Positions 1 through 10,481 of a stretch of 42,104 nt of DNA are shown here, piece by piece. The stretch is from Sulfolobus sp. SCGC AB-777_G06 (GTDB lineage Archaea; Thermoproteota; Thermoprotei_A; Sulfolobales; Sulfolobaceae): assembly GCA_003086555.1 (NCBI GenBank), contig QEFN01000002.1, forward strand, positions 1-42,104. Direction: 5' to 3'. The position numbers and the translations under genes were made by a program. The notes below the pieces were generated by a model, which saw nothing but the letters and a program-made list of their open reading frames with translations, ran no database searches and was not told the DNA's origin. Each line of letters opens with the position of its first letter. Position 1 is the first letter of the stretch.

Positions 1-137
1 GCCTCATTCAATTTCATACCTCTTACAGCTTTACAAACATTATATAAATCACGTATTGAAGAGTCCACGTTCGTTATTACAGCTTTAGCTGCTCTATCTT
101 CAGGTATAGATAATTGAGGATAAGTCCATGAAGCCAT
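1..137 (-). CDS. rpl22: Large ribosomal subunit protein uL22 (partial, C-terminus outside window)
   Basis: Only the first 45 codons lie inside the window; the gene runs off the left edge. The translation begins [20 protein letters not shown] and continues with [14 protein letters not shown], matching the amino-terminal part of archaeal uL22, an exit-tunnel protein of the 50S subunit. The ATG follows the uS19 stop codon by 3 bases, so the two are co-translated in the S10-type ribosomal operon. The position after uS19 is the conserved archaeal order and supports the call even though the body of the protein is not visible. Confidence 0.9.
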   Translation of the reverse strand, partial: MASWTYPQLSIPEDRAAKAVITNVDSSIRDLYNVCKAVRGMKLNE

Positions 138-140
138 ATT

Positions 141-563
141 TCATCCCTTCATAGCTAGGAATAGGCTTGATCTAGTTGCCTTTAATCCAGGTTCACCGTG
201 TTCTACCTTCTTCGTAGTTATCGAGAATTCACCTAGGTAATGACCTATCATCTCCGGCGTTACTTGAAACTCAACGAACTCCTTACCATTATAAACTGCA
301 AACTTCAAACCTACCATTTCGGGTAATATTATCATATCTCTTACGTGAGTTTTAATTACCTTATTATATTTTCCTTCTCTTAAATATTTTCTTATCTTTT
401 CTAGAAGTCTTCTTTGCCTATCTGAAAATCCTCTAGTTAGAGACCTTCTTTGCCTTGCGGGTAAGAGCTTTATAAATTCATCCATAGGCATATTTACAAG
501 TTCGTCTAACGTCTTACCCCTATATTTGAACTTTTTCCACTCTGATGGATATTCTACTGACAC
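141..563 (-). CDS. rps19: Small ribosomal subunit protein uS19
   Basis: 140 residues, the usual archaeal length. uS19 sits in the 30S head. Recognisable blocks are the early [12 protein letters not shown], the basic [13 protein letters not shown] near residues 34-46, and the conserved [15 protein letters not shown] and [17 protein letters not shown] of the core RNA-binding fold. The start is GTG, preceded by a perfect GGTGAT Shine-Dalgarno core with only 3 bases between, so the short spacing should be noted. It lies between uL2 and uL22 in the conserved operon order. Confidence 0.97.
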   Translation of the reverse strand: MSVEYPSEWKKFKYRGKTLDELVNMPMDEFIKLLPARQRRSLTRGFSDRQRRLLEKIRKYLREGKYNKVIKTHVRDMIILPEMVGLKFAVYNGKEFVEFQVTPEMIGHYLGEFSITTKKVEHGEPGLKATRSSLFLAMKG

Positions 564-603
564 GTAATCACCCCAAATTCATATTTAAAAGTTAAATAAA
601 AAA

Positions 604-1320
604 TCATGCTCCCTCACGCCTTCCAGTCCTCCTAGCTGCTATATGACCAACTTTCCTACCTGGAGGTGCATTCCTTGAAACAGTTGATGGCCTGCTTACG
701 CTCTGATGTAATCCACCACCGTGTGGATGTGATACTGCGTTCATAGCAACACCCCTTACATGTGGCCATTTAGTAGCCTTAACTTTATATTTCCAATAAT
801 TATTTCCAGCTTTTAATAACGGTTTCTCTGTAATTCCTCCCCCGGCTATTACACCAATAGTCGCTCTTGCAGATGCACTTACTTGAACTATTTTCTCTGA
901 GGTAAGCTTTATCAAGACTTTATCTCCACTTCTTCCTATTATAGTTGCGTAAGCACCAGCAGCTCTGGCGAATTTACCGCCATCCCCCCTGGTCTTTTCT
1001 ACATTACAAACTACTGTTCCCTCTGGTAAGTTGCCTACTTCAACTATATTACCATTACTAACTGGAGCATCACTTCCTATCTGGATTATTTGACCTACTG
1101 TGAGTCCTTGAACAGCAGGAATGAAGAACGTTTCTCCAGTATCTAACTTAATCTGTGCAACCGGTGCATTTACCCCCGGATTATGTAGTATGTTTGTTAC
1201 CTTGCCTTTATGATCTCCATTAATGTTGGGATACCTTGCTGGACCTACTCTCCTCCAACTTGGGCTTCTGAAATTAATTCCTCCACGTCCTGCTCTTTGT
1301 TGGAGTAATTTCTTACCCAT
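604..1320 (-). CDS. rpl2: Large ribosomal subunit protein uL2
   Basis: 238 residues, normal for archaea. uL2 binds domain IV of 23S rRNA near the peptidyl-transferase centre. The diagnostic segment [15 protein letters not shown] is present at about residues 190-204 and includes the conserved histidines implicated in peptidyl-transferase function; the N-terminal [13 protein letters not shown] is also typical. The ATG has the leader AAGGTGATGTAA, a clear GGTGAT Shine-Dalgarno core 4 bases away. The same leader precedes the unusual ileS start in this window. Third-to-last visible gene of the S10-type operon. Confidence 0.98.
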   Translation of the reverse strand: MGKKLLQQRAGRGGINFRSPSWRRVGPARYPNINGDHKGKVTNILHNPGVNAPVAQIKLDTGETFFIPAVQGLTVGQIIQIGSDAPVSNGNIVEVGNLPEGTVVCNVEKTRGDGGKFARAAGAYATIIGRSGDKVLIKLTSEKIVQVSASARATIGVIAGGGITEKPLLKAGNNYWKYKVKATKWPHVRGVAMNAVSHPHGGGLHQSVSRPSTVSRNAPPGRKVGHIAARRTGRREGA

Positions 1321-1330
1321 TTACATCACC

Positions 1331-1579
1331 TTACAGTATACCTAATTTGTGGGCTATTTCACTCGCATTAAACTCCTTCTTAAGCTTAACATATGCTTTT
1401 TTCTCTCCAAGCGGTGTAATGAGTGTGTTTACTTTTTCTACTTTTACATTAAACATATTTTCGATCTCTTTTTTAATTTGAGGTTTTGTAGCATTTTTAT
1501 CAACTATAACTGTCAGGGTATTCTGAGACTCAAGTAGTCTAATAGCTTTTTCTGTGGCTAAAAACTCTTTCACTATCAT
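1331..1579 (-). CDS. rpl23: Large ribosomal subunit protein uL23
   Basis: 82 residues, the compact archaeal form. uL23 binds 23S rRNA at the tunnel exit, where SRP and other factors dock. The sequence opens [19 protein letters not shown] and includes [18 protein letters not shown] and [20 protein letters not shown], the standard uL23 fold blocks. The ATG overlaps the uL4 stop codon (ATGA), which implies translational coupling. A plus-strand open frame across the same bases is an antisense shadow. Confidence 0.96.
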   Translation of the reverse strand: MIVKEFLATEKAIRLLESQNTLTVIVDKNATKPQIKKEIENMFNVKVEKVNTLITPLGEKKAYVKLKKEFNASEIAHKLGIL

Positions 1580-2379
1580 GAAACCACTCTCCCTTGTAAT
1601 CTTTTAGACAAAATATCGATAGATGACTTCGTATATATTGTTAACCTACCTGGATGGCCACCTGGAGCTAAATGAATAACGCTTACTAAATTAGCCGCAA
1701 CTACATCCACTCCCTCTATGTTTGAGCCAGCTTTTACAATAGGAGCCTTAATGTCTGAAACAATTATAAGAGGACCCTTAGCTCTTTTATATTTCCTACC
1801 CCTCATTTTTCCTTTGCCCGCTCTTATTCTCACTCTATCTTTAACTCTCTCAATATCTTCATAAACGCTAAGTTTGGGAAATACCTCGTTAACCAATACT
1901 TTAGCTTTATCTACCTTCTCTAAATCATCACTTACAACTATTGGGAGTTCTTGTGCTGAAAATCTATGACCCCTAGCTTTTACGAATTCAGGAAGTGCGG
2001 TGGCTGCAAGTGCACTTATCACTGCTAATCTTTTCTCCTTCTCATTAACTTCCTCTATTATTCTCTTTTCTGTGGTAGGAGGAAATGCTAACCTTCCACC
2101 CACGGTGTTCGGTGCTAGTGCGGCTTCCCCGCTCTGCTTAACTCTTGGAACTCTGGCTAATCCTAGGTTTATTCCAAAGCTTAATGCACTTGTTCTCTTC
2201 CCTGCCATAGGGTCTCTTCCTTTGGACTGAAGTGATTTCGTAAATTCTGAGATAAACACTCTTCTTATTAGATCTTTTCTAACCGGGTAACTAAAGAAAC
2301 TTGGTAGTTCTAACTCCTCTATTTTATTACCTTGAAGATCTAGGATTGGAACCTTTTTTGATACTAGTTCTAAATACAT
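1576..2379 (-). CDS. rpl4: Large ribosomal subunit protein uL4
   Basis: 267 residues from the chosen ATG. Archaeal/eukaryotic-type uL4, a 23S rRNA-binding protein whose loop lines the exit tunnel. Conserved stretches include [21 protein letters not shown], the GGRLAFPPT loop and [14 protein letters not shown]. The open frame extends 3 codons upstream to a GTG at 2388, but the ATG at 2379 has a GGTGA Shine-Dalgarno 5 bases upstream that overlaps the uL3 stop codon, so I prefer it. The C-terminus overlaps uL23 by 4 bases. Confidence 0.96.
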   Translation of the reverse strand: MYLELVSKKVPILDLQGNKIEELELPSFFSYPVRKDLIRRVFISEFTKSLQSKGRDPMAGKRTSALSFGINLGLARVPRVKQSGEAALAPNTVGGRLAFPPTTEKRIIEEVNEKEKRLAVISALAATALPEFVKARGHRFSAQELPIVVSDDLEKVDKAKVLVNEVFPKLSVYEDIERVKDRVRIRAGKGKMRGRKYKRAKGPLIIVSDIKAPIVKAGSNIEGVDVVAANLVSVIHLAPGGHPGRLTIYTKSSIDILSKRLQGRVVS

Positions 2380-2384
2380 AATTT

Positions 2385-3419
2385 TCACCCTTGTTGGCTG
2401 GTCAGATTTACATAAGTTATTTTAGGAGCTGACTGAGGAGTCCAAGTAGGTCTTATAGGATACCTCAAGAATAACGGCCTCTTCTTGCTGCCTATGGTGG
2501 ATCCTTCAATCACTAAGTACGTGTTCCTTACTAAACCATAATTAACAAATCCTCCTGCTGGATTTATCTCTTTGAGATCTTCTCCTATCCTAAGTATCCT
2601 CTTATTATACTCAGTTCTTCTGTGGAAGCCCATCTGACCGGGTTGAGGAGTATAACTTGGGGTTGATATTGAAGGACCTCTAGCACCTATTTTTCTGCTT
2701 CCTTTTCTGTGCTTATGCCATCTTGGTAACTCAACAACACTATACCTTTTTATTACTCCTTGGAATCCTTTTCCTTTTGTCACTCCAATAATATCGATCA
2801 ACTGTCCCTCCTTGAACACATTTTTCACCGGTACTTCCTTACCTAGTATTGATAGAGCATACTCGAGTTGCTGCTTTATACCGCTACCTCCACCTATTTG
2901 TATCTCAGCTACATCGGGCTTTTTCTTCCCTAAAGAGGGAACTAGATAAGGCTGTGTCACAGTTAAAACTCTTAGGGCTATTATCTTATCCAGATTATTT
3001 GTTATTTCATCAAGTTTAGCCTTCATTTTTTCCTTATCTAATTTCAGATTAGTTATCTTTCTCTCGCTCAATATCTTCATTAGCTTATCATTAATGTCCC
3101 CCCAATATTCAGTGAGAACAGCTGGTTCTCCTTTTGAGTTAATGTAGTAAGCTCTCAAGGCAACCGGTATAATTGGCGGTGTTTCTAATATAGTAACTGG
3201 AACGTATATCTCCTTTCCGTAATTTGGGGAAGTTTGTTTATCATCAATCATGAAAATATGAGTCATTCCGGCTTTGTAACCAATAAAACCGAGTAGCTTA
3301 GGCTCATTAGATTGAATTATAGGCCAGCTCTTAGGAGTTGGAAGGAACTCTCTAGACCTCTTTCTGGGACGCAAAGCTGCTGATCCACGTCTTGGCGAGG
3401 ATAACTTACGATGACCCAT
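2385..3419 (-). CDS. rpl3: Large ribosomal subunit protein uL3
   Basis: 344 residues, the archaeal/eukaryotic size class. uL3 reaches the peptidyl-transferase centre. The N-terminus [20 protein letters not shown] is the classic archaeal start, and the central [17 protein letters not shown] and [15 protein letters not shown] blocks are diagnostic. GAGGG stands 7 bases before the ATG. It begins the ribosomal series after the SPOUT-family gene. The 56-base gap upstream contains TATA-like AT-rich stretches, so an internal promoter here is possible but not proven. Confidence 0.98.
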   Translation of the reverse strand: MGHRKLSSPRRGSAALRPRKRSREFLPTPKSWPIIQSNEPKLLGFIGYKAGMTHIFMIDDKQTSPNYGKEIYVPVTILETPPIIPVALRAYYINSKGEPAVLTEYWGDINDKLMKILSERKITNLKLDKEKMKAKLDEITNNLDKIIALRVLTVTQPYLVPSLGKKKPDVAEIQIGGGSGIKQQLEYALSILGKEVPVKNVFKEGQLIDIIGVTKGKGFQGVIKRYSVVELPRWHKHRKGSRKIGARGPSISTPSYTPQPGQMGFHRRTEYNKRILRIGEDLKEINPAGGFVNYGLVRNTYLVIEGSTIGSKKRPLFLRYPIRPTWTPQSAPKITYVNLTSQQG

Positions 3420-3475
3420 TAAATTTCCCTCAGTCCCTCTTTCTTAAATTCCATTAGCTTATAAGTGTAACTATT

Positions 3476-4240
3476 TTAATTCAGTATGAAGTTAAGTAAA
3501 GCTAAGGAGGCTTGGAGAGCTTCTTCAGCTCTCACGTCTTTAACTCCTTGTTTCGGTATAAAATTTACTATAAACCCCTTAAAATCGTGCAAATCCCTTA
3601 AAACCCCGTGTTTAGGAGGGCCAATTACTAAGTATAATCCTTTCTCTTCATATACCTCCCTAATCTTGCCTTCAACCTGGCTTAGATTAGCTCCAGATCT
3701 ACTGGCTATAATTACATTATCTGAATGAGTCACTCTTTCGAGCATCTTTTGATAGGATATCAATCTAGAAGTAAACCCTTTATAATAAGGGTAAAAGGAG
3801 TAAGGTTTAACCTTCTTTGCCAAGCTATCACTTACTATAACATAATCGGAATGAAAATAATCATAGGAGAACCTAAGCCCGAAATCTCCCTTTTTGCCCA
3901 GACGGATCTCTCCTTCAATAAATTCTGGCGAAACTTGGTGAGACGCAATATTGAGAGGTTGAAGAAGTCCGACCTTAGAGAGAGACTTTCTTTTAGGAAT
4001 GTACTTCTTTAAGTAAGGAGGTGTAAGTGCATAATCAGAAATTTCTTTAATCAATTTCCAGCCTTTCCTCTCTTTCTCGGTCTCATATACCCATAAAACC
4101 TCGCTTACTCTGAACTCGGCTAGAGTTCTCAATACGTAAGATAGTTTTATGGTAATTTCGCTCAGTGAGCTCTCTACGTCTAAAATTGAGATAAAGAGTG
4201 TAACAATTAACTTTTTCCTTCTAGGGTAGGGAAAAATCAA
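3476..4240 (-). CDS. Putative SPOUT-fold RNA methyltransferase (DUF171/Methyltrn_RNA_3 family)
   Basis: 254 residues from the TTG at 4240. Family members carry an alpha/beta-knot SPOUT methyltransferase fold with an inserted OB-like domain and are predicted to methylate rRNA. Visible are an N-terminal strand [14 protein letters not shown], the central [25 protein letters not shown] region and the C-terminal knot segment [14 protein letters not shown]. The frame stays open to 4285, but the TTG sits inside the ileS stop (CTTGA) with AGGAG 10 bases upstream, a typical coupling arrangement, so I chose it. In Sulfolobales this gene normally precedes uL3, which fits a ribosomal target. Exact substrate is not shown here. 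Confidence 0.8.
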   Translation of the reverse strand: MIFPYPRRKKLIVTLFISILDVESSLSEITIKLSYVLRTLAEFRVSEVLWVYETEKERKGWKLIKEISDYALTPPYLKKYIPKRKSLSKVGLLQPLNIASHQVSPEFIEGEIRLGKKGDFGLRFSYDYFHSDYVIVSDSLAKKVKPYSFYPYYKGFTSRLISYQKMLERVTHSDNVIIASRSGANLSQVEGKIREVYEEKGLYLVIGPPKHGVLRDLHDFKGFIVNFIPKQGVKDVRAEEALQASLALLNFILN

Positions 4241-7200
4241 GCCTTGCTTACTCCTATCGTATATGTTTCGTCTTCTATTTCCCAATCTCTAACTACTTCT
4301 CCTTTGGCTTCACCGATTGTTATTTCTTTTGCTCTAGTCTCTTCTTTTATATAATTAATCCACTTCTTAATTATAGACGCTCTCTCTTCTGGTGCTTTTA
4401 TTGTAAGATTTATATAATCGTTAACATTAAGGGATAGTTCCTTCCTCATGAACTGTATTCTCCTTACAAGGTCTCTTATTATTCCTTCCTCTTCTTCCTC
4501 TTTACTAATTTCTTTATTGATTACAATTACACCTTTGTTGAACCTTGCAGAAACATACCCAAGCTGAGTTTCCTCTATAATATTGACGTGATTTACTTTT
4601 ATTTGGACGGGTTGTCCTTCGATTACTGTTTCATGTATTCCTTTGTTTACAATATCGTTAGCAACATCTTCTCCGTTCTCCTCTATATAGGACACTACTT
4701 TAGCTGAAAGTTTCTTAAATTCTGGACCTATAGTTCCTCTATTAGGAAGTGCCTTTACTTTACTAAATCTCTTATAGCCCTCAATACCCTCTACTTTAAC
4801 CTCCTTGGAGTTAAGCATTGACCTTAATACATCTATTATGTTACTAACTAACCTACGATCTTGCTCAGAAACTAAGAATACATATGCTTCTTTTATCGGC
4901 CACCTTAGTTTTATCTCAGCTTTAGCTCTAGCATTAAGACCAGCTTCAGCTATTTCTTTAGCCAGTTCAAATGCCTCCTCTATCTCTTTATCAATAAACT
5001 CTTCTTTTACCTCTGGTACTCTCTCCATACTAACTGACTCCAATCCGTCAACAACGAAGTCATGATAAATTTTCTCCGCTATAAAGGGAGTTACTGTAGA
5101 TAGCAATATTAACGAACCTTTGAGAACCTGATACAACACATAGTACATCGCTATCTTATCAGGGTCATTAGCTTCATTCCATGCTCTCTTTCTGGTTAAC
5201 CTAAGATAGAACCTACTTACATCTTCTGTTATAAATGTCGTAACCTTATTAGCCAGTTCATGAACTTTGTAGTTCTTCATTGCTTCTGTAACTTCCCTTA
5301 GCATTCTGTAGTACCTAGATAATAACCATCTATCTTCTGGTTTGAGATACCGCTTTAGTGATTCAAATGTATATTGATTCGGATCGAAGTTGTCAAGATT
5401 CATATAAGTGGATGCAAACACGTAAACGTTCCATATTACGTTAAGATCCCTCCTAGTAAGATCTAAAGACTTCCACGAGAATTTAGCGTCCTCCCAAGTA
5501 GTATTTCTCAATAGCCATAGTCTCAGAACGTCTCTACCATACTTACTGATCACTTGAGAAGGTTCAACATAGTTCCCAAGGCTCTTATGCATCTCTCTAC
5601 CTTGTTCGTCAAGCATAAACCCATGAACTAAAACCGATTTGTAAGGAGCTTTATCCAATAATATAACTCCAGCTCTTAAGAGGCTAAAGAACCAACCCCT
5701 AAGCTGATCATGCCCTTCTAACACAAGATCTACGGGACCTATCTCCTGCCAGTTTTTTTCCCAATTCTCGCCTAAACTTGCAAAGAATGCTACACCGCTG
5801 TCAAACCATACGTCCGCAACATCTGGAACTCTTACAGCTTCTCCTCCACACTTATTACACCTAACTTTAACATTATCTATCCAAGGTCTGTGAAGGTCTT
5901 CAGGTACGTCGTTTATTGCAACTTTCTTCAGCTCTTCCTTACTACCTACAACTATTGTATTTCCGCATTTCTGACATACCCATATAGGTAAGGGTGTTCC
6001 CCAGAATCTTTGCCTACTTATGACCCAATCTCTAATTTCCTTAACCATATTTCCTATCCTAGTCTTCCCCCACTCAGGAACCCAATTTACGTTATCAATT
6101 TCTGACATAAGTTCGTTCTTGAGTTTAGACACGCCGATGAACCATTGTTCTATAGCTCTTAGTATCAATGGACTCTTGCATCTCCAGCATACTGGATATC
6201 TGTGAACGATTTTACCTGCATACAGTAAAGCGTTTCTATCCTTCAGGTCATTTATTATTTCATTCGCAACTTCCCTTACCTTTTTACCCTTATACTTACC
6301 AGCCTCTTCCGTATAGATTCCTTGGTCATTAACAAACATGAGAACGGGCATGTTATACTTTTTGCCTATTTCAAAGTCTACATCACCATGACCTGGTGCT
6401 GAATGAACTAATCCAGTACCTTCAGTCAAGGTTACATTCTCGCCTGCATCAACAACTTTATGATATCCTTCAGCTTTAGATTGTGCTGGTACTATATCTC
6501 GTAGAGGGTGTTCGTATTCTAACCCTATTAATTCATCTCCCTTAAATGTCCTTAATACCTTATACTCTGTTATTCCGGCGTCTTTCATAACTTCTCTCAC
6601 TCTATCCTTTGCGATGATCAAAATCTCGCCTTTTACTTCAACCTCGGCATACTCAAACTCTTTATTTATCATGATAAATACATTAGCAGGGATCGTCCAC
6701 GGCGTAGTCGTCCATATGAGTAAATATTTATTCGGTGTTCCTTTAACCTTAAACTTTACATATATAGAGGGATCGTCGAGGTCTCTGTACTCAGAAACTT
6801 CATAATCCGCTAACGTAGTTTCGCATCTAGGACACCAATGTAAGACGTGGACATCTCTATATAGAAGTCCTCTTTCATATGCCTTCTTTATTACTGCCCA
6901 AGAGTTAGAAATATACGTGCTGTCTAGAGTATAGTAAGGGTTATCCCAATCCATGAAGACTCCCACGTTCTTAAAGTTCTGTGTTAAGGCTGAGGCGTTA
7001 GTTAACGCTAGCTCCCTGCATTTATTTATAAAGTTTGCAACCCCTATTTTTTCTATAATGTCTGATTTTTTTTGTATACCTAATTGCTTTTCGGTAGCAA
7101 CTTCTATCGGTAAACCATGAGTATCGTAACCTGGCTGGTCGTAAGTACGATAACCAGCTAGTCTCTCGTAACGTAATATACAGTCTTTTATCACTTTATT

Positions 7201-7398
7201 CCATACCGTACCTATGTGAGGAATGGGGCTAGAAGGATAAGGAGGTCCGTCTATGAATAGGAACTTTCTAGGTAATTTATTATTATATTCTTTAAGTTTT
7301 TTATATATATTATTATCATTCCAGTATTTTAATACTTCATCCTCCGTTTTTAGAGGATCAAATTTAGAATTTAGGGGTCTTATCTGACGCTGAGATAA
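4237..7398 (-). CDS. ileS: Isoleucyl-tRNA synthetase with apparent UUA start
   Basis: Class I synthetase that charges tRNA-Ile. From the chosen start it has 1053 residues, the full family length. The HIGH-type motif PHIGT is at residues 60-64; the CP1 editing domain contains [12 protein letters not shown]; the KMSKS-type motif reads MHKSLGN near residue 600, with His in place of the usual first Ser. Paired CxxC knuckles (CPRC, CWRC, CQKC, CNKC) suggest zinc sites. The frame contains no ATG, GTG or TTG between the upstream TGA at 7404 and V69 (GTG at 7194), which lies after the HIGH motif and so cannot be the true start. A GGTGAT core at 7404-7409 is 5 bases before an in-frame TTA (7396-7398), taken here as the start. 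A one-base sequence error is an alternative. Confidence 0.93.
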   Translation of the reverse strand, partial: LSQRQIRPLNSKFDPLKTEDEVLKYWNDNNIYKKLKEYNNKLPRKFLFIDGPPYPSSPIPHIGTVWNKVIKDCILRYERLAGYRTYDQPGYDTHGLPIEVATEKQLGIQKKSDIIEKIGVANFINKCRELALTNASALTQNFKNVGVFMDWDNPYYTLDSTYISNSWAVIKKAYERGLLYRDVHVLHWCPRCETTLADYEVSEYRDLDDPSIYVKFKVKGTPNKYLLIWTTTPWTIPANVFIMINKEFEYAEVEVKGEILIIAKDRVREVMKDAGITEYKVLRTFKGDELIGLEYEHPLRDIVPAQSKAEGYHKVVDAGENVTLTEGTGLVHSAPGHGDVDFEIGKKYNMPVLMFVNDQGIYTEEAGKYKGKKVREVANEIINDLKDRNALLYAGKIVHRYPVCWRCKSPLILRAIEQWFIGVSKLKNELMSEIDNVNWVPEWGKTRIGNMVKEIRDWVISRQRFWGTPLPIWVCQKCGNTIVVGSKEELKKVAINDVPEDLHRPWIDNVKVRCNKCGGEAVRVPDVADVWFDSGVAFFASLGENWEKNWQEIGPVDLVLEGHDQLRGWFFSLLRAGVILLDKAPYKSVLVHGFMLDEQGREMHKSLGNYVEPSQVISKYGRDVLRLWLLRNTTWEDAKFSWKSLDLTRRDLNVIWNVYVFASTYMNLDNFDPNQYTFESLKRYLKPEDRWLLSRYYRMLREVTEAMKNYKVHELANKVTTFITEDVSRFYLRLTRKRAWNEANDPDKIAMYYVLYQVLKGSLILLSTVTPFIAEKIYHDFVVDGLESVSMERVPEVKEEFIDKEIEEAFELAKEIAEAGLNARAKAEIKLRWPIKEAYVFLVSEQDRRLVSNIIDVLRSMLNSKEVKVEGIEGYKRFSKVKALPNRGTIGPEFKKLSAKVVSYIEENGEDVANDIVNKGIHETVIEGQPVQIKVNHVNIIEETQLGYVSARFNKGVIVINKEISKEEEEEGIIRDLVRRIQFMRKELSLNVNDYINLTIKAPEERASIIKKWINYIKEETRAKEITIGEAKGEVVRDWEIEDETYTIGVSKA

Positions 7399-7411
7399 TT
7401 TACATCACCTT
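7399..7411 (-). promoter_or_regulatory. Shine-Dalgarno leader of ileS identical to the uL2 leader
   Basis: On the minus strand this reads AAGGTGATGTAAA, directly after 44 bases separating leuB from ileS. The same run precedes the uL2 ATG at 1320. In uL2 the next codon after GTAA is ATG; here it is ATT, out of frame, followed one base later by the in-frame TTA. It is a strong ribosome-binding signal without a normal start codon. Confidence 0.7.
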
Positions 7412-7442
7412 ACTTGAATTATTAACTAACGTTATTTAAGCA

Positions 7443-8468
7443 TTAACTTAGATAATGGGAAATCGCATTTACCAGCTCGTCCGTGGTACTGTTACCCCCT
7501 ACATCAGGGGTTAGGTGTTTCTTTTCCTCGTATACTTTATAAATGGCATTACGCAGAGCATCTGCAGCTTTTGCATATCTATCCTCTTTAGATAAATCAT
7601 ACATCCTATCTAGCATCATCGCCACAGACAACAAGAATGCCGTAGGATTTGCTACATTTTTGCCAGCAATATCAAAAGCGGCACCATGAACGGGTTCGAA
7701 TAAAGACTTTTTATCCCCAATATTTGCAGAAGGAGATATACCCAAGCTTCCAGCTATTTGTCCAGCCTCATCACTTAGTATATCTCCATAAACGTTCTCT
7801 GTAACAATTACATCAAACATATTAGGATTTCTCACCAAATTAGCGGCAGCCGCATCGACGTACATCTCAGAATAGTCGACTTTACCCTTTAGCACACTTC
7901 TACATGCCTCTGCAAATAAACCATCCGTAACCCTCATTACATTAGATTTGTGAACGCATGTTACTTTCTTCCTTCTTTTTAAAGCTTCATTTAGCGCCAC
8001 TTGGGCTATTCTTACTGAGGCTTTCCATGTAATTATTTTCATACCTACCGCTACCCCGTCAGCCGCAATATACTCAAAGCCCTTATAAAGATCCTCTGTG
8101 TTTTCTCTCACAACCAAAATGTCTACATTCGAGTACTTACTTTCAACATTTGGTAGAGACTTAGCAGGCCTTAAGTTAGCGTACATATCATACATAAGTC
8201 TTAGTTTTACAACAACATCAGCAGCTGACTCCCCTACAGGTCCCTTAAGGATCATATCAGTCTTATCTATAATTTTAAGACTTTCTTTAGGTAATGCCTC
8301 CCCGTATTTAGCTAGAGCCCTATCACCGGCCTCTACCTCTACATAGTTTATAGGTAAGCTGTATATTTCATTGAGTTTAGCTAAGATTATTTTTGACTTT
8401 GACACTATTTCTGGACCTATCCCATCTCCTTGAATAAGGGCTACTGTGAAGCTCATCATAATAAGCAT
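7443..8468 (-). CDS. leuB: 3-isopropylmalate dehydrogenase (beta-decarboxylating dehydrogenase family)
   Basis: 341 residues. NAD-dependent oxidative decarboxylation in leucine biosynthesis; close in sequence to the Sulfolobus tokodaii enzyme. Visible are FTVALIQGDGIGPEIV at the N-terminus, substrate Arg90, Arg100 and Arg121, VRENTEDLYKG with Tyr128, Lys174, Asp205, Asp229 and Asp233, and the GDILSDEAGQIAGSLG block. ITWKASVRIA at 146-155 replaces the usual ITR-type sequence (Trp148 instead of Arg). Homoisocitrate or isocitrate use cannot be excluded from sequence. The first ATG overlaps the stop of the DUF447 gene (TAATG); ATGs at 8459 and 8456 are alternatives that start nearer the conserved fold. 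Confidence 0.88.
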   Translation of the reverse strand: MLIMMSFTVALIQGDGIGPEIVSKSKIILAKLNEIYSLPINYVEVEAGDRALAKYGEALPKESLKIIDKTDMILKGPVGESAADVVVKLRLMYDMYANLRPAKSLPNVESKYSNVDILVVRENTEDLYKGFEYIAADGVAVGMKIITWKASVRIAQVALNEALKRRKKVTCVHKSNVMRVTDGLFAEACRSVLKGKVDYSEMYVDAAAANLVRNPNMFDVIVTENVYGDILSDEAGQIAGSLGISPSANIGDKKSLFEPVHGAAFDIAGKNVANPTAFLLSVAMMLDRMYDLSKEDRYAKAADALRNAIYKVYEEKKHLTPDVGGNSTTDELVNAISHYLS

Positions 8469-9076
8469 TATAAACTGATTTTTAACCCTTTAGCATTAAT
8501 TAATGCGACAAGATCCCTAAGAATTTCCAAAAGACTAGGCGATAGCCTGGCTATAGTTTTCACTTCATACTGTATCACTGTTGAATACGTTTCCAATTCC
8601 TCCTTCGAGTAAATATCGAGTCTCGTTACATGCACAAGTAAATCAATAAATAGTGAATCGCTCCTGCTGAACGCTTTATAGATAACTCCTTCGTTAACTA
8701 TTTTTACAAATCTATACTCGAAAACAGAGAATTCCTCTTTTACTTCCGCTTCTTCGCAGCTAGAAAGAATACTTATGGCATTTTCTAAGTAAGGGATACC
8801 GTCGTATATTTTTTTCCCTAAGTCAGGACTGTTTTCGTCAAATAAAAGTTTATAGAAAATCATAGGATCGTGAGTAACGTTAATTATGCATGAGTTTCTG
8901 GCTTTTAGATTATAATAAGTTAACGTATTCCTAAAAATTTTTGAAAAGTAATTATTTCCGTCCCTAATTATACCGATAGGAGAAAGATTTTCAGATATAC
9001 CTGAGGTTCCGAGTATGATCTCAAAAACTCCATTGTGAGGGAATACCTTATTTATGTAATCTTCAACTACACTCAT
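8468..9076 (-). CDS. DUF447-family flavin-binding-like protein
   Basis: 202 residues. DUF447 proteins have an FMN-binding split-barrel fold; their reaction is unknown. The first half shows the family pattern: FEIILGTSGISENLSPIGI, then FRNTLTYYNLKARNSCIINVTHDP with the typical NVTxDP turn near residues 64-69. The second half is helical and acidic. The stop overlaps the leuB start, so the two are probably co-transcribed. Its ATG is only 4 bases from the ATG of the divergent peptidase gene, so its promoter must lie inside that gene. The role is not clear from context. Confidence 0.75.
   Translation of the reverse strand: MSVVEDYINKVFPHNGVFEIILGTSGISENLSPIGIIRDGNNYFSKIFRNTLTYYNLKARNSCIINVTHDPMIFYKLLFDENSPDLGKKIYDGIPYLENAISILSSCEEAEVKEEFSVFEYRFVKIVNEGVIYKAFSRSDSLFIDLLVHVTRLDIYSKEELETYSTVIQYEVKTIARLSPSLLEILRDLVALINAKGLKISL
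9047..9055 (+). promoter_or_regulatory. TATA-like box for the M28 peptidase gene (leaderless)
   Basis: The run CTTATTTATG is centred about 28 bases before the peptidase ATG at 9081, the spacing expected if transcription starts at or just before the start codon. It lies inside the 5' end of the divergent DUF447 coding sequence, because the two start codons are separated by only 4 bases. Confidence 0.45.
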
Positions 9077-9080
9077 AAAT

Positions 9081-10481
9081 ATGGGATTATATGAAAAGGT
9101 AAAAGAACTTTCACGATACGGGGAAGTAGTTAGCGGAGATAGGAAAGAAAAATATCTTGTAAAGCAAATTAAGGCTCAGTTCGAGCCCCACTTCGATGAA
9201 ATTAAGATATACCCGACTGAAGTCCTTAGTTGGTCTAATAAGGAACTAGAAATAGAATGTGAGGGGGGAAATGTTCCTAAAAGCGATATAGTTACACTAC
9301 CTTACTCGCCTTCAGCTGATCTCGAGACCGAGAACTATAAGATAATTAGTTTGAATAACTTGACGGAACTAAACGTAAAATACGGATTACTTGGTAACGA
9401 AGGAAAAGTACTAATTTTTACATTAAACGATGATACTTTACGAAAGGTAGTTTTGAAAAATAGAATATTACTCCAGAATTCTCCTCAACCTCCACCATAT
9501 ACTCCAGCATTTTTCGTAACCCAAAATGCGCTTAAATTTCTTAAAGGTAAATGCAGATTCTATACTGAGAATATCTTTAAAAATTCTATTGGTTACAGTA
9601 TAGAAGGCATATCTAACAGCAAGAATGATGAAAAAATATATGTTACTGCGCATCACGACCATTGGTTTTACGGCGAGCATGACGATCTCGTTGGAGTAGC
9701 GTTACTGACTGAACTCATGAATGAAAAGTATGATAACGAAATCCATGCTATAACATTTACTGCAGAAGAGAGCGGTTGTTATTTTGAAAGTTTCTCGTGG
9801 GCATGTGGCTCTAAAACGTTCGTGGAAAATAATGCAAAGAGACTTGAGGGTACAAAGTTTGTTCTTTCGCTTGATAATATAGCCGACTCTCTCTATGTAT
9901 ACTACACGCCAATATTGTCTATACCCCTTTCTAATAACATCACAGATGTGAGTTATCCGTCGCCTTACACAGATAGTTATAGATTCTTAAGTGCTGGAAT
10001 CCCAACCATATCCTTTCATTCCATAAATTACAAGTATTATCATTCTAGTCACGATATATTGACAGTAGAGGAGGCTAAAATAATAGAGGAAAATACTATC
10101 CCTTTGATAATAAACACCTTAAGGAATACTAGGCTAACTTCATTGGAAGTTTTTATGAACTATATTAAAAACCAAGTTATTGAGCTACCGGTAGAAATTA
10201 AAACACTAATTACTAACATTGAAGGTAAAAGATTTGATTATAATACAATCCTTCCTCTTTATAAATCAATCCTCTATTCTAACGGAAAAATAATGACCAC
10301 AATTTTCCACACGCTTAAGGGAATAAAAGAAAGTTACTTTGATATTTATGTAGCACTAGAAGACTTTGGAGAAATAGAACACAAGGAAGATTCTAACGAG
10401 GTCAATTATTTCACGTATTTAAATCGTCTATACAGAGAAGAGACTAAAAAATTCTACGCCCTGTTATCAGATATATTTTAG
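9081..10481 (+). CDS. M28-family metallopeptidase (aminopeptidase-like)
   Basis: 466 residues. M28 enzymes are two-zinc exopeptidases. The metal-site pattern is visible: AHHDHW with His192 and Asp193, GEHDD with Asp201/202 as bridging ligand, TAEES with Glu229/Glu230, LDNIAD, and a late HSSHD histidine region near residue 330. There is no signal peptide, so it is probably cytoplasmic. The last 130 residues are helical and lie after the catalytic core. It is a single gene, divergent from DUF447 by 4 bases and overlapping the convergent HAD gene by 4 bases. Substrate is not indicated by the neighbours. Confidence 0.75.
   Translation: MGLYEKVKELSRYGEVVSGDRKEKYLVKQIKAQFEPHFDEIKIYPTEVLSWSNKELEIECEGGNVPKSDIVTLPYSPSADLETENYKIISLNNLTELNVKYGLLGNEGKVLIFTLNDDTLRKVVLKNRILLQNSPQPPPYTPAFFVTQNALKFLKGKCRFYTENIFKNSIGYSIEGISNSKNDEKIYVTAHHDHWFYGEHDDLVGVALLTELMNEKYDNEIHAITFTAEESGCYFESFSWACGSKTFVENNAKRLEGTKFVLSLDNIADSLYVYYTPILSIPLSNNITDVSYPSPYTDSYRFLSAGIPTISFHSINYKYYHSSHDILTVEEAKIIEENTIPLIINTLRNTRLTSLEVFMNYIKNQVIELPVEIKTLITNIEGKRFDYNTILPLYKSILYSNGKIMTTIFHTLKGIKESYFDIYVALEDFGEIEHKEDSNEVNYFTYLNRLYREETKKFYALLSDIF

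Noticed and set aside
4241..4285. Upstream ATG (MGNRRRN) as start of the SPOUT-family gene
   Set aside because: It would overlap ileS by 49 bases, while TTG at 4240 has AGGAG upstream and couples with the ileS stop.
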